Made by a program: the position numbers and the translations under genes. From positions 124,001 to 188,000 of the IMG/VR virus record IMGVR_UViG_3300045971_000344: 64,000 nucleotides of DNA. The stretch is one strand, 5' to 3'. This DNA is from a virus. The notes under the pieces are model-generated. The model worked only from the letters and a program-made list of their open reading frames with translations, had not been told where the DNA came from and made no database searches. This document shows, one piece after another, positions 50,622 through 59,353 of this stretch (within the stretch, counting starts at the first letter, position 1; each line of letters begins with the position of its first letter).

Positions 50622-52487
50622 CTATATATCTAGTAAAGTTATTTTAATCACTTTCTTACTATTATTTTGAACATCTTCAGTATGGATCTGTTGCTTATAA
50701 GCCTTTCCATTAGAAGAAAGTACATATTTATCTGGGGTTCGGAGTACTAGATTTCCAAAAGGAACATTCTTAAAAAGTATTTTACCTAGAGAATTTGAAA
50801 CCAGTTCATTCCAGCTTATTTTAGATAGTAATACTGATGCTGTAGAAGTAATTCCAGGTACAGGACTATCAGTAGAATCTACTATAGTAACCTCAAGATC
50901 ATAAGTATCCACAATTATAAAGGAGATTAAACCTTCGGCAGACTGCTTACCATCTATAGCTGTAACCGTATAAGTTATCTTATCTGTACCTATAAAATTT
51001 TCAACAGGCTTGTACTTTATTTGTCCATAAAGGTCGATCTCACAAGTATGAGAATGAGCAGAACCATCCGTAGTCCTTGTATATCTAATATTTTGTTGAG
51101 TATCATTCTTCAAGTCATAAAGGAATAGTTTATTCTTAGGTAAAGTTAGATACAAAGGATCAGGTACAGTAACCTGCTTAGATGTGCGCTTTGAAGAACA
51201 CATAGTCCAATAACGAAAGCCTTCTATGCAACCAGTATTACTCATTGTTCCTTTATATTTATTAAGAACAACACTGTTATCTGTCTGAATATCTGCCATT
51301 TTTACATCAATTATATTTGATTGGGCTGCCACACCTGCAGAAGTTAAGCCTAGCATATCCATCCATTGTGTTCCATAAGCATGAGTTGTTGTTGTAAGCC
51401 CAATTGGAAACTGGAGATAAACATAGTCATTTGCACTAATAGAAATTTGCTTAGATAGCGAAAATGAACTTGTAGAGTACTCTGAGTCTCTTGTTATATT
51501 CTTAGGCATAGTAGGTAACCCTAGAATACCTTCTCTTACTACTATTTGGTATAGCTGATTAAACCCTGTAGGTTCATATTTTAAATAACCAGCAGCAATT
51601 TTATTCGGATCTACTATTAAGAATTTATCTAGGTTATTTGCTTTATACGGGCGGTTCAATCCACTGAATAAACAAAACACTGGGTCTGTAAGCTCTAAGT
51701 TAATCTTATTTGTCTTGCACTCAGTTAGTCGTTGTGCGGCAATTACTCTCCCCGGAAGATTGTAGGGACTACGCTGACTATTTATACACAAAACAAACCC
51801 TTGGGGAGCTAAACTTAATTGGTAATTCATGTAGAATACACTGTCGGTAAGTTCAAACCCACTTATCAAGGGATAAATCTCCCCAGGGATATATCGTGTT
51901 AAATTACCGAAGGAATCAAAGCGAGTACTATTGTACTCTCCATTTACCCTAGGCCCTGCTGTAGCTAGTTGAGGATCATATTCTCTATACTCAGGATAAC
52001 GAGTGTTACCTTGACCAGAAGTATACCCGTTTTGTAAGAACGCATGAATATTTACATCATAGTTATTATCAGGAAATACTGTAGTAAGAGTGTCTAAGGT
52101 CTGTATAGTAAAGATGTCCCCAACTATAGTCTGGTCTGTACCAATTATTATTCGTCCGTATTCTTTAATTACTTCATCTTCAAGTACAGGATCACTTGGT
52201 ACACCATTGCCTGCAATTGTAGTTATCTCAACTTTATTTATAAATTCAAGTTCATAATCCGGGTCAAATAGTACAATCCAGTTAGGTACATCCAATTGGA
52301 TTGGGTCTAATAACTGAGGGCACACTAAAGCAACTGGAAATTCAAGTGCGGCGATATCATTTGTGTTATTAGAAAAGGTCCACCCGAAATCTAACATGTC
52401 TTTTACTATCTGAGTAAACATTGACCTAAGGTTAGTAAATTTTTCACCGTGAGTAAATACACAGTTTTCACCTACAGGATAGTCCAT
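50622..52487 (-). CDS. Structural paralogue 3 of 3 with cadherin-like C-terminus
   Basis: 621 residues. The shared core comprises FTHGEKFTNLRSMFTQIVKD, NWIVLFDPDYELEF, IAAQRLTECKTNKINLELTD, YQIVVREGILGLP, and a segment with THAYGTQWMDMLGLTSAGVA then EGFRYWTMCSS. The last 190 residues are different: an Ig/cadherin-like domain (YGQIKYKPVENFIGTDKITY, TVTAIDGKQSAEGLISFII) and a carboxypeptidase-regulatory-like domain (DLEVTIVDSTDSPVPGITS, VPFGNLVLRTPDKY). Such C-terminal Ig-like modules are common on virion surfaces and can bind sugars weakly. Confidence 0.65.
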   Translation of the reverse strand: MDYPVGENCVFTHGEKFTNLRSMFTQIVKDMLDFGWTFSNNTNDIAALEFPVALVCPQLLDPIQLDVPNWIVLFDPDYELEFINKVEITTIAGNGVPSDPVLEDEVIKEYGRIIIGTDQTIVGDIFTIQTLDTLTTVFPDNNYDVNIHAFLQNGYTSGQGNTRYPEYREYDPQLATAGPRVNGEYNSTRFDSFGNLTRYIPGEIYPLISGFELTDSVFYMNYQLSLAPQGFVLCINSQRSPYNLPGRVIAAQRLTECKTNKINLELTDPVFCLFSGLNRPYKANNLDKFLIVDPNKIAAGYLKYEPTGFNQLYQIVVREGILGLPTMPKNITRDSEYSTSSFSLSKQISISANDYVYLQFPIGLTTTTHAYGTQWMDMLGLTSAGVAAQSNIIDVKMADIQTDNSVVLNKYKGTMSNTGCIEGFRYWTMCSSKRTSKQVTVPDPLYLTLPKNKLFLYDLKNDTQQNIRYTRTTDGSAHSHTCEIDLYGQIKYKPVENFIGTDKITYTVTAIDGKQSAEGLISFIIVDTYDLEVTIVDSTDSPVPGITSTASVLLSKISWNELVSNSLGKILFKNVPFGNLVLRTPDKYVLSSNGKAYKQQIHTEDVQNNSKKVIKITLLDI

Positions 52488-52516
52488 AATAACCTCATTT
52501 AATCCTTAATATAAAC

Positions 52517-53404
52517 TTACACTGTTTGCTTTGCTACCAAGGTCCAACCGCAATTACCAAAGGTAGGATCACCACTAACATCTGTAGCAAAAATATCTAA
52601 TTCATCTCCAGGGTTGAATAGAACTTCATTTGAACGAAATGATCCAAAATTTATAGCTGGTGCAAAAATCATCACCCCAAATTGAATTCCATTTTTATAT
52701 AGTCCAAAGTTTACAAAACTTAAAGGACGAGCCTTACAGCGGGCTTGTGAGGCAATAAGATTTTTTGGAAAAGTTATAGGTGTGGCACAAATGAATCTCA
52801 TAAGTAGATCGTTCTGAATAGCTGGCCCAAAGACAGTTCCTGAAATTTCGTACTCAGTATTATTTATACCGACCAACCCACCTATGTTTCCTGTATAAGT
52901 ATACCCCTCAAGATAAATCTTCTCAAGAGAAGTATCTGTCATTGACAGCACTCTAGGAGGTACGCAGTTTACAAAAGTCAATGTTCCAGAGGAATAATCA
53001 AAAATCCATTCATAGTTTGTTGCAAGCGGGTTTAACTTTTGTCCAGTTGTAGGACTGTCTAAGTATAAACGGACCAAATAGTCCTGACCCATACTTGGAG
53101 GTATCCAATTAGTTATTCGGGACCCTAAAGAATCAACTACATACCATCCACGATTTCCAACAACTGTAGTATCTCTCTTTAAGGTAACTGCTTTGGTTCC
53201 TGTTAAGACACCTACAGCTCCAAAAGACTCTGGAGGAGGTACTCTAGGAATTTTATTTGAATCCGCCCATACCTGTTGTCCAAGTAAGATAATACCACTG
53301 TCTGTAGTCTCATTCATTCCATCTTTATTTATGGGGTCTGTATCAGAGGCTACATAAAACAGTTTCTTCCAAAGTATGTCTACTTTCTTGGCATCGCTTA
53401 ACAT
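52517..53404 (-). CDS. Baseplate-region structural protein
   Basis: 295 residues starting MLSDAKKVDILWKKLFYVASDT. The helix-loop start (K-K-V-D-x-L-W-K-K-L-F-x-G) is one I recall from structural proteins of other jumbo phages. The middle is beta-rich (KLNPLATNYEWIFDYSSGTLTF), and the C-terminal domain holds FGVMIFAPAINFGSFRSNEV and ends GNCGWTLVAKQTV, like a phage tip jelly roll. It lies between the hub and the paralogous trio. The exact location in the virion is unknown. Confidence 0.55.
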   Translation of the reverse strand: MLSDAKKVDILWKKLFYVASDTDPINKDGMNETTDSGIILLGQQVWADSNKIPRVPPPESFGAVGVLTGTKAVTLKRDTTVVGNRGWYVVDSLGSRITNWIPPSMGQDYLVRLYLDSPTTGQKLNPLATNYEWIFDYSSGTLTFVNCVPPRVLSMTDTSLEKIYLEGYTYTGNIGGLVGINNTEYEISGTVFGPAIQNDLLMRFICATPITFPKNLIASQARCKARPLSFVNFGLYKNGIQFGVMIFAPAINFGSFRSNEVLFNPGDELDIFATDVSGDPTFGNCGWTLVAKQTV

Positions 53405-53410
53405 AGACTA

Positions 53411-53956
53411 TCACCATAAGTTCTGTGGATTTAATATCATTCCTTGTATAGTAAATGCTTTTATAATATCTGTTCCTGTCATCTTTACTCTAACTATTAT
53501 ATTATTATTAGTTGCATTAGTACTGCTTAGTTCTCCAAAAGTACAAATATATGATCCTGACTTACCTTCCATGGCTGTACCTACGGCACATCCGTTTATA
53601 TTCCTACCAGTTGCGGGTGTACCGTAGCCATCATAAAGTTTACCCATATCGAGCCACCCATAATCGGTATTGTTCAACAAATGGTCGAGTCCAACGAGCT
53701 TAACAAATGTCCCGCTATAGGTTCCCTCTACTATTATCTTCAACTGAGACACAGCTGACCTACGAATTAACCACGTTATATAGCTCACACCATTTAGAGA
53801 AGCCGCATTAGCTCTAACACACCCAGAAAGAATCTTACAGTCCCATGGTTGTGCCAAATTTTGGTTCCAATCAGATCTAAGTAAAGGCGAAAAATCATCA
53901 GGTGGAAAATCACCATCTGTAGTATGGATTCTATACGCATAGTCAACATAACTCAT
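53411..53956 (-). CDS. Small beta-rich structural protein after the hub
   Basis: 181 residues; the start overlaps the hub stop as ATGA. The sequence is mostly short strands (NAASLNGVSYITWLIRR; LKIIVEGTYSGTFVKLVG; NNIIVRVKMTGTDIIKAFTI). No motif is recognised. Translational coupling to the hub gene suggests it binds the hub or forms part of the baseplate. Confidence 0.5.
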   Translation of the reverse strand: MSYVDYAYRIHTTDGDFPPDDFSPLLRSDWNQNLAQPWDCKILSGCVRANAASLNGVSYITWLIRRSAVSQLKIIVEGTYSGTFVKLVGLDHLLNNTDYGWLDMGKLYDGYGTPATGRNINGCAVGTAMEGKSGSYICTFGELSSTNATNNNIIVRVKMTGTDIIKAFTIQGMILNPQNLW

Positions 53957-55404
53957 ACAGGATCTCCGAGGTCAACAACTTTAACTTTAAATGTACTACT
54001 ATCGCTAGACGCCGTACTACCTGAACCTGTGGTACTATTAATAACTGTAGGTCCAGTTGTACTTGAAGGACTAGTACCAAGAATAGTCTCAGCCGTAGGA
54101 GCATACGTTTTCTCTACAGGAGTTACCACAACTGTTGCTTTATTTGTACCAGCCGTAGGATCTGGAGCTGTTGTAGTTAATACTGGAACATCTTCCAAAC
54201 TATTTTTATTTCTATCAAGGTTTCTAACGCCTTCTGGAGGAGCGTCATTTGACAAATTTAAGGACCCTTGCTTTGGATAGGTATTTCTATATACCTCAAA
54301 AATCTCTGCGTACTTGGTACCCTTAATTATTGTCTTTTTGGCACCTACAATATACTTACCGCTAAAGGCTGTTGGGTTACCTGTGGTTACGTTCAAAATC
54401 CTCAAACTTATTACGTCCAACGGTTCTACATTTGTTACTCTATCAACTAAAAAGACAAATCTCTGACTGAATAAACTTAAAATACGTAGGTTGTGATGAT
54501 AAGCTTTCCAATAATAAGGGTGCGTATTACCTGCGTCCTGAATGGTATACTCTTTACGTGAGGTCTTTATTGAGCTACAAACATCTTTATTTATTACCGC
54601 AGATCCCCCGCAGGAAGATGTTAAGGTAGTTGAACTATAGCTTTCAGTAGAACCGTTCAAGAAGTCTTCTATAATGGTGTACCCATAGTTAAGCCAAGCG
54701 TTCATGAAACCCGCGCTACTGCTTGGTGCGTATTCTCTTAATAAATAAACGGTCTCAAACCCAGAAGTAGGGCTATCATCATGAGAGTTGAACTCGGCTA
54801 CGGCTTCACCGTTTAAGGCTCCTATTATATCTTTATATATCAAGTTACCATTTGCTGAAAGAGCTAAACACATACAGCCATTTTGATAATAACTATGCTG
54901 TACTACCTTCTTTGCGAAGATGGCTAGGTTATCATTTAGATTAAGCCACGTCTGATTGTCCAAACAATTTTGGGTCCCTATGAAGTCCAACCCACAGTGA
55001 TTTGCTATCTGTGATAAGACGTAAGTGCTATTTCCTTTATAGGCCTTTGCTGTAATAGCCGTAGTATACTTTGGGTTATCGTACATAGCATTTATTTTGT
55101 ACTTAAAGCCATTCTGGAATTGATTTGCTGCCCAGTTAAATAATCGGAAATCAAAACTACAATTTTCCTTTAGGTCTTGCATTGAGGTTCCTACAGATAT
55201 AGTAAACCTATTTGAATCTGTAAGAGGAAACTCATCGCATAAGATAGCGTGTTCATCATTCAGGACGGCCGACATAACAGGTATACCAGCTACGTTCTCT
55301 ATTATAGTCAACTCGGACACAAAATTAGGAATGTTGGCCGGAATATTTTTTCCATCTATTTTTATGTCCGCATAAAGTTGTGAATCCAAAGATATTATAG
55401 ACAT
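53953..55404 (-). CDS. Baseplate hub protein (gp27/gpD-like)
   Basis: 483 residues. The N-terminal half has the strand pattern of a tail hub: FVSELTIIENVAGIPVMSAV, RFTISVGTS, YKINAMYDNPKYTTAITAKA, then STYVLSQIANHCGLDFIG and NLAIFAKKVVQHSYYQNGCM. This segment (a short helix, NDNLAIFAKKVV, S-Y-Y-x-x-G-x-M-x-L-A) matches the gpD/gp27 late-control fold. The C-terminal 90 residues are Thr/Ser/Pro-rich and probably unstructured. The hub connects the tail tube to the spike. Confidence 0.7.
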   Translation of the reverse strand: MSIISLDSQLYADIKIDGKNIPANIPNFVSELTIIENVAGIPVMSAVLNDEHAILCDEFPLTDSNRFTISVGTSMQDLKENCSFDFRLFNWAANQFQNGFKYKINAMYDNPKYTTAITAKAYKGNSTYVLSQIANHCGLDFIGTQNCLDNQTWLNLNDNLAIFAKKVVQHSYYQNGCMCLALSANGNLIYKDIIGALNGEAVAEFNSHDDSPTSGFETVYLLREYAPSSSAGFMNAWLNYGYTIIEDFLNGSTESYSSTTLTSSCGGSAVINKDVCSSIKTSRKEYTIQDAGNTHPYYWKAYHHNLRILSLFSQRFVFLVDRVTNVEPLDVISLRILNVTTGNPTAFSGKYIVGAKKTIIKGTKYAEIFEVYRNTYPKQGSLNLSNDAPPEGVRNLDRNKNSLEDVPVLTTTAPDPTAGTNKATVVVTPVEKTYAPTAETILGTSPSSTTGPTVINSTTGSGSTASSDSSTFKVKVVDLGDPV

Positions 55405-55412
55405 AGTGTTTC

Positions 55413-55748
55413 CTAAGGTAAGAACAAGGTCTTTGTTGAGACCGTTGTAGTTGAATCAGTTAAGAGCGCATTTAGGTCTCTAAGTACAGGAATCTTTATG
55501 GTTGTCCCTCCAACTAAATCCATTGGACTCAAGAGTTTATTGTAGTCCAATACCACCCAGTACAGCTCAGAGGTACCAAAAAAGATTGCAGACACTTTAT
55601 CTGGCCTATACGCATTATAATTTGGAACAACATAAGTTGTAAACATCGGTAGTTTAGTCAATTTATCTATTAACTTATCGGATAGAGGGTCATTACCTTT
55701 ATTGTAGATCAAGTAAGTATTTCTATCATGAAGAGTTGACGTAATCAT
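55413..55748 (-). CDS. LysM/gp53-like baseplate wedge protein
   Basis: 111 residues. The core NAYRPDKVSAIFFGTSELYWVVLDYNKLLSPMDLVGGTTIKIP has the R-P-D-K-x-A-x-x-x-Y/F-G-x-x-x-L-Y-W-x-x-L-x-x-N and G-x-x-I-x-I-P pattern of T4 gp53 and P2 gpX-type LysM-like baseplate proteins. Its position between the tape-measure side and the hub fits. It helps hold the wedge ring together. Confidence 0.75.
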   Translation of the reverse strand: MITSTLHDRNTYLIYNKGNDPLSDKLIDKLTKLPMFTTYVVPNYNAYRPDKVSAIFFGTSELYWVVLDYNKLLSPMDLVGGTTIKIPVLRDLNALLTDSTTTVSTKTLFLP

Positions 55749-56482
55749 TTTGGTTTACCTGCCTCAATATTTCTATCAGTAAGCTGAAACATCGGGTCAA
55801 CATCTTCAACTGTAACTGCATAGACCGAACGGACCGAGACGTCCACCTTTGCAGACAGGGGCTTTCCATTGGCGTCAAACATAGAGTCATAGGTCTTGCT
55901 CACGGACATTATAACACAACGCTCGAGCCGAAAGAAGTTTCCAAACTGTACTGTTACCGGGCTATTAATTTGTGCTGCCGTTTTAGGACTACCGGTCAAT
56001 CCATTTCCATTATCACCAAAAAACAAGGGTGGACTATAAGGCGCTGACATTCCGACACCAAAACCCATGGCTGTTGTTTCACTAGGTAAGGCCCATTTCA
56101 TTATGTTTCTAATAGGTTTTAGTAATTCAGAATTTACATCGCGTTCAACCTTAAAAACAAAAGGAATAGTTACATCCATTGGACTAGTACCTTGCCAAAT
56201 ATTAGCACTCAATGTTTTATTTTGAGGCCGATAACCCATGGCTGATCCAATGTTAGCTATTTTTTCACCTATACTTCCTGTCATGTCCTGAAACAGGTTA
56301 GCAAATTGAGGGCTCCAGTCAACTGAAAGATTTATATTCCAGTTGTCAGGCATAGGCGTACTTATTGCATTTTCCCATTCACCTTTATACATCCAAATTC
56401 TATAGTACGGGTTAGTTACCCCGTCATTGGTTGATGAAGGGTCTGATAACCATTCAGCTCTTCCGCTCCAGGTTAATGCCAT
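55745..56482 (-). CDS. Baseplate or tail-terminator-type protein
   Basis: 245 residues with ATGA coupling to the gp53-like gene. Visible features are WSGRAEWLSD at the start, an IPFVFKVERDVNSELLKPIRNIMKWALPSE segment, and a NFFRLERCVIMSVSKTYDSM strand followed by ANGKPLSAKVDVSVRSVYAV. The last pattern (strand, D-x-x-G-x-P-x-x-A-x-V) occurs in tail tube-like baseplate proteins that start tube growth (gp54- or gp48-like). The exact family is not certain. Confidence 0.55.
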   Translation of the reverse strand: MALTWSGRAEWLSDPSSTNDGVTNPYYRIWMYKGEWENAISTPMPDNWNINLSVDWSPQFANLFQDMTGSIGEKIANIGSAMGYRPQNKTLSANIWQGTSPMDVTIPFVFKVERDVNSELLKPIRNIMKWALPSETTAMGFGVGMSAPYSPPLFFGDNGNGLTGSPKTAAQINSPVTVQFGNFFRLERCVIMSVSKTYDSMFDANGKPLSAKVDVSVRSVYAVTVEDVDPMFQLTDRNIEAGKPK

Positions 56483-56484
56483 GA

Positions 56485-59196
56485 CTATACTACCCCCAAG
56501 ATTACTAAATTCAAGCCCGCATCATCCATCATGAAGATTCCATCCGTGGATAGCCTAGGCTGTTGTGCAACCTGAGAATTGCCTTCGCTACCTTTAGACT
56601 CAGCTTTTTCAGCAGGTACCGATCTCTGGTCCTGATAAACAGGGTCCAAGGGTGTTCTATTAACTATAGGTCCAGTATCGGCCACCCTCTTAGCGGAAGT
56701 AAAGGTATTTTTTATTGAATTAGATACGTTTCCTACTACTTCGCGTCCGCTATCCAATACGCTTCCACCAAAGGTCTTTGCGTTATCCAATAACGAGTTG
56801 AACACATTGGTCGGTCGTTGTATTCCAGGCAAGGAAGCAATTGGAGAGGCCTTACTTGAAGTACCTTGTTGACGTGCAACCATAGTATTAGCTTCAGGAA
56901 TAGCAGAGGTCTTTGTGGATCCTGCAGAAGAAACTGGTACGGCAGAAGCTAAATCTGGAGTAGTGACTGCCTGTTGTCCTAGGGTAGGAGTACTGGCCGT
57001 AGGTATCGACTCTTTATTATTTACAGTTAATCCTTGTGAAGCAACCACTGAGGTAGCTGTTTCTTTTTTATCTTCAGCTGTCTTGGTTGCAACAATAGGC
57101 GACGAAGATGCAGAAGAAGCTTGTGCGCTAGCCGCTTCACTCTTTTTTATTTCAGTCGCAGCAACATTTGCTCCAGAAGGAACTCCACTGGAAGTTTTTT
57201 CTTCGTCCTTGTTTAACTTAGCAAGCTCTGTCTGAGTTTTCTTTGGGTCTCCCCCGGAGCCTAACATCGCTGCAGCTACCTTTTTGCTATCTTCAGCTCC
57301 ACCTGCACCTCGTCCACCACCAACAAAGGTCTTTTGGTGATAAGGGTCATCAGCCGGATACACACCAGAAGGACGTTTAGTACTTCCGGTATGAAACATT
57401 TTTACTTTTCCATCCTTAGGATCCTTACCTAAGAATAAACCTACGTGAGTTATATACCTCCCAGTTCCTTTCTTTCCTTTTTTCCCGCCCGTTACATCTG
57501 GATCATGAAAAAACATAAGGTCGCCGGGCTGTAAAGATTTATAAGGGATATGCTTTCCACCACTTATCTTTTGGGTTTGGTCAAATTGCTGTTGCGCGGT
57601 ACCACTAACGCCTTTTATTCCTGCTTCTTGATAGACCTTAGTGGTCAATGAGCTACAATCAAGCGCACCTTTTTCTTTATCACCCTGATTTTGTGAGTAC
57701 GCGCGTCCGCTATACTTATCAATGGCCCCACCTCCTCCACTAAATCCAGAAGCAGGAGCACCAGATTGGAGCATAGTAGGACTAACATGCGCTTGTAACA
57801 TTGGTGGAGAACCACCACCTCCAGGTGTATCTGTTGCGCCCGGAGTGGTGGTACCAGAAGGAGTTTGTCCTGGCGCAGGTGCGGGTTGTTGACCTTTATC
57901 CCCAAACCCAAAGAATTTCTTTATGGATCCTGCTAAATTTGAGAACAGACGAGAGAACAACCCAGAAGGTGAGTATGCGGTCTCGGTTGTCTTGTTCAGT
58001 TTCTTTATATCTTCGGCTTGCCTTTCAGCTATAGACCTATCATCTTCAGCTGCTTCTCTTTGCTCTTTTTGCCAATCAATTTCGTTAGAAGACTTAACGT
58101 TATGACTAGGTAAAGCCAAAGGAGTGGTCGCCCCAACAGAGGCTTTTACGATTCCTTTGTTCTCAATAACAGGAACACTAGGTACACTGGCTTGTACCGT
58201 GCTTTTAGCAACCACAGGTATAGCTGGAACAGAAGTATTTGTTTCAATTTCTTTTACAGACCCTTTTTGTTCTACTAGTGTACTAACAGGGGGAGTAATG
58301 GTTGCTTGCTTTTTAGCTTCATTCTTTGCTCTTAATTCGGCAAGTTTCTTAGCGTTCGCTTCATCGCGTACCTTAGCTTCCTTAGCGGAAATTCCTCCAG
58401 AAAACATAGTGGAAGCATTGGCGGCAACTTCCATTGTATCGTCTATACCTTTACCTGCCCATTTAAGCGGGTTCCAATTAGACCTTGAATCAGTACCATT
58501 TTCTATGTCTTCTTTTGACTTTACTAGGCCGAGCCTTCGAGCTAAATCGTTTTGGTGAGACCTTCCTTCGGTAACAGCTTTGTATGTTCCGTGTAAGCCA
58601 TACCCTGCGGCAGCACCAGCACCCAGTGTTGCTGCTCCAAGTACTGCACCTCCTCCTGACAAACCACCCAGAGTAGAAAGCCCTGCATTAGCTAAACCTA
58701 GTCCTGCCCGACCATAACCTAATATGGATTTACCAAGCCCTCTAGCTCCTTTTGCTAGTTTACCCCCAAGTCCATGACCTATTGCTTCACCAGCGATTTC
58801 AGTACCAAGTCCACCACCGCCATTAAGACTAATCTTCTTAATGACCTTGATTAATTTATCGAGCTTTTCATTGGTGAAGCGTTGTTGCTTAATCATTTTA
58901 CTAAAGCCCGTATCCATTGTTTCTTGGGACTTGACTCGTGCTTCCTTTTCTCTTCCCTTTTCGGTCTTTGCTTCTTTATCTTTGTTTGCCTGAGTACGGC
59001 GTGCCCATTCAGCTTCTCCCAGCATCTTCGCCAAGTAACGGCGTGTATCGGACTTTCCATAAGCTGAAGGAAGGACCTTGGCTAAGCCATGACTTTTTTC
59101 AAGAATACTATCCTTAACATCGGACTTTACTTCCTTAAATTTCTTAAAAGCATGGCCCTTTACATCAGACAAAATGTTTGAGAACAGCTTATTCAT
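56485..59196 (-). CDS. Tape-measure-like protein with NlpC/P60 peptidase domain
   Basis: 903 residues; GAGG site. The N-terminal 120 residues are charged and coiled-coil-like. They are followed by a Gly/Ala-rich hydrophobic stretch (LGGLSGGGAVLGAATLGAGA, about 165-195) like the membrane-active part of tape measures. Residues about 480-630 are an NlpC/P60 domain with LDCSS (Cys514), THVGLFLG (His584) and FHTGS (His602) as the catalytic set. The rest is Ser/Thr/Ala-rich. It should set tail length and locally cut peptidoglycan during DNA entry. Its place just after the chaperone supports the tape-measure role. Confidence 0.7.
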   Translation of the reverse strand: MNKLFSNILSDVKGHAFKKFKEVKSDVKDSILEKSHGLAKVLPSAYGKSDTRRYLAKMLGEAEWARRTQANKDKEAKTEKGREKEARVKSQETMDTGFSKMIKQQRFTNEKLDKLIKVIKKISLNGGGGLGTEIAGEAIGHGLGGKLAKGARGLGKSILGYGRAGLGLANAGLSTLGGLSGGGAVLGAATLGAGAAAGYGLHGTYKAVTEGRSHQNDLARRLGLVKSKEDIENGTDSRSNWNPLKWAGKGIDDTMEVAANASTMFSGGISAKEAKVRDEANAKKLAELRAKNEAKKQATITPPVSTLVEQKGSVKEIETNTSVPAIPVVAKSTVQASVPSVPVIENKGIVKASVGATTPLALPSHNVKSSNEIDWQKEQREAAEDDRSIAERQAEDIKKLNKTTETAYSPSGLFSRLFSNLAGSIKKFFGFGDKGQQPAPAPGQTPSGTTTPGATDTPGGGGSPPMLQAHVSPTMLQSGAPASGFSGGGGAIDKYSGRAYSQNQGDKEKGALDCSSLTTKVYQEAGIKGVSGTAQQQFDQTQKISGGKHIPYKSLQPGDLMFFHDPDVTGGKKGKKGTGRYITHVGLFLGKDPKDGKVKMFHTGSTKRPSGVYPADDPYHQKTFVGGGRGAGGAEDSKKVAAAMLGSGGDPKKTQTELAKLNKDEEKTSSGVPSGANVAATEIKKSEAASAQASSASSSPIVATKTAEDKKETATSVVASQGLTVNNKESIPTASTPTLGQQAVTTPDLASAVPVSSAGSTKTSAIPEANTMVARQQGTSSKASPIASLPGIQRPTNVFNSLLDNAKTFGGSVLDSGREVVGNVSNSIKNTFTSAKRVADTGPIVNRTPLDPVYQDQRSVPAEKAESKGSEGNSQVAQQPRLSTDGIFMMDDAGLNLVILGVV

Positions 59197-59205
59197 GGCT
59201 CAACC

Positions 59206-59334
59206 TCACCGCATCAATCTATTACCGGAAGTGTCTTCTCTATACTTACTATGAAAATAGAGTATCTTCATAAGACTCATATTATCATCTGGGGGCATCC
59301 CACCCTTAATAGCCAAGTTCCATTGAATGTCCAT
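59206..59334 (-). CDS. Short frame fused to the chaperone by likely +1 frameshift
   Basis: This frame gives 42 residues from an ATG at 59334 (MDIQWNLAIKGGMPPDD ...), but that ATG has no good ribosome-binding site. The same frame is open upstream across the chaperone stop. At the end of the chaperone the codons are TTC TTT CCC TAG C; a +1 slip on CCC-T joins the proteins with no extra stop. The extended product has about 50 extra residues. This mirrors the overlapping chaperone pairs that sit right before tape-measure genes in many phages. Confidence 0.55.
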   Translation of the reverse strand: MDIQWNLAIKGGMPPDDNMSLMKILYFHSKYREDTSGNRLMR

Positions 59335-59353
59335 TAGCTGTTGTACGCTCAAG

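Noticed and set aside
57645-57911. 88-codon minus-strand frame inside the tape-measure gene
   Set aside because: It overlaps the NlpC/P60 domain in a different phase; the main frame has the catalytic residues.
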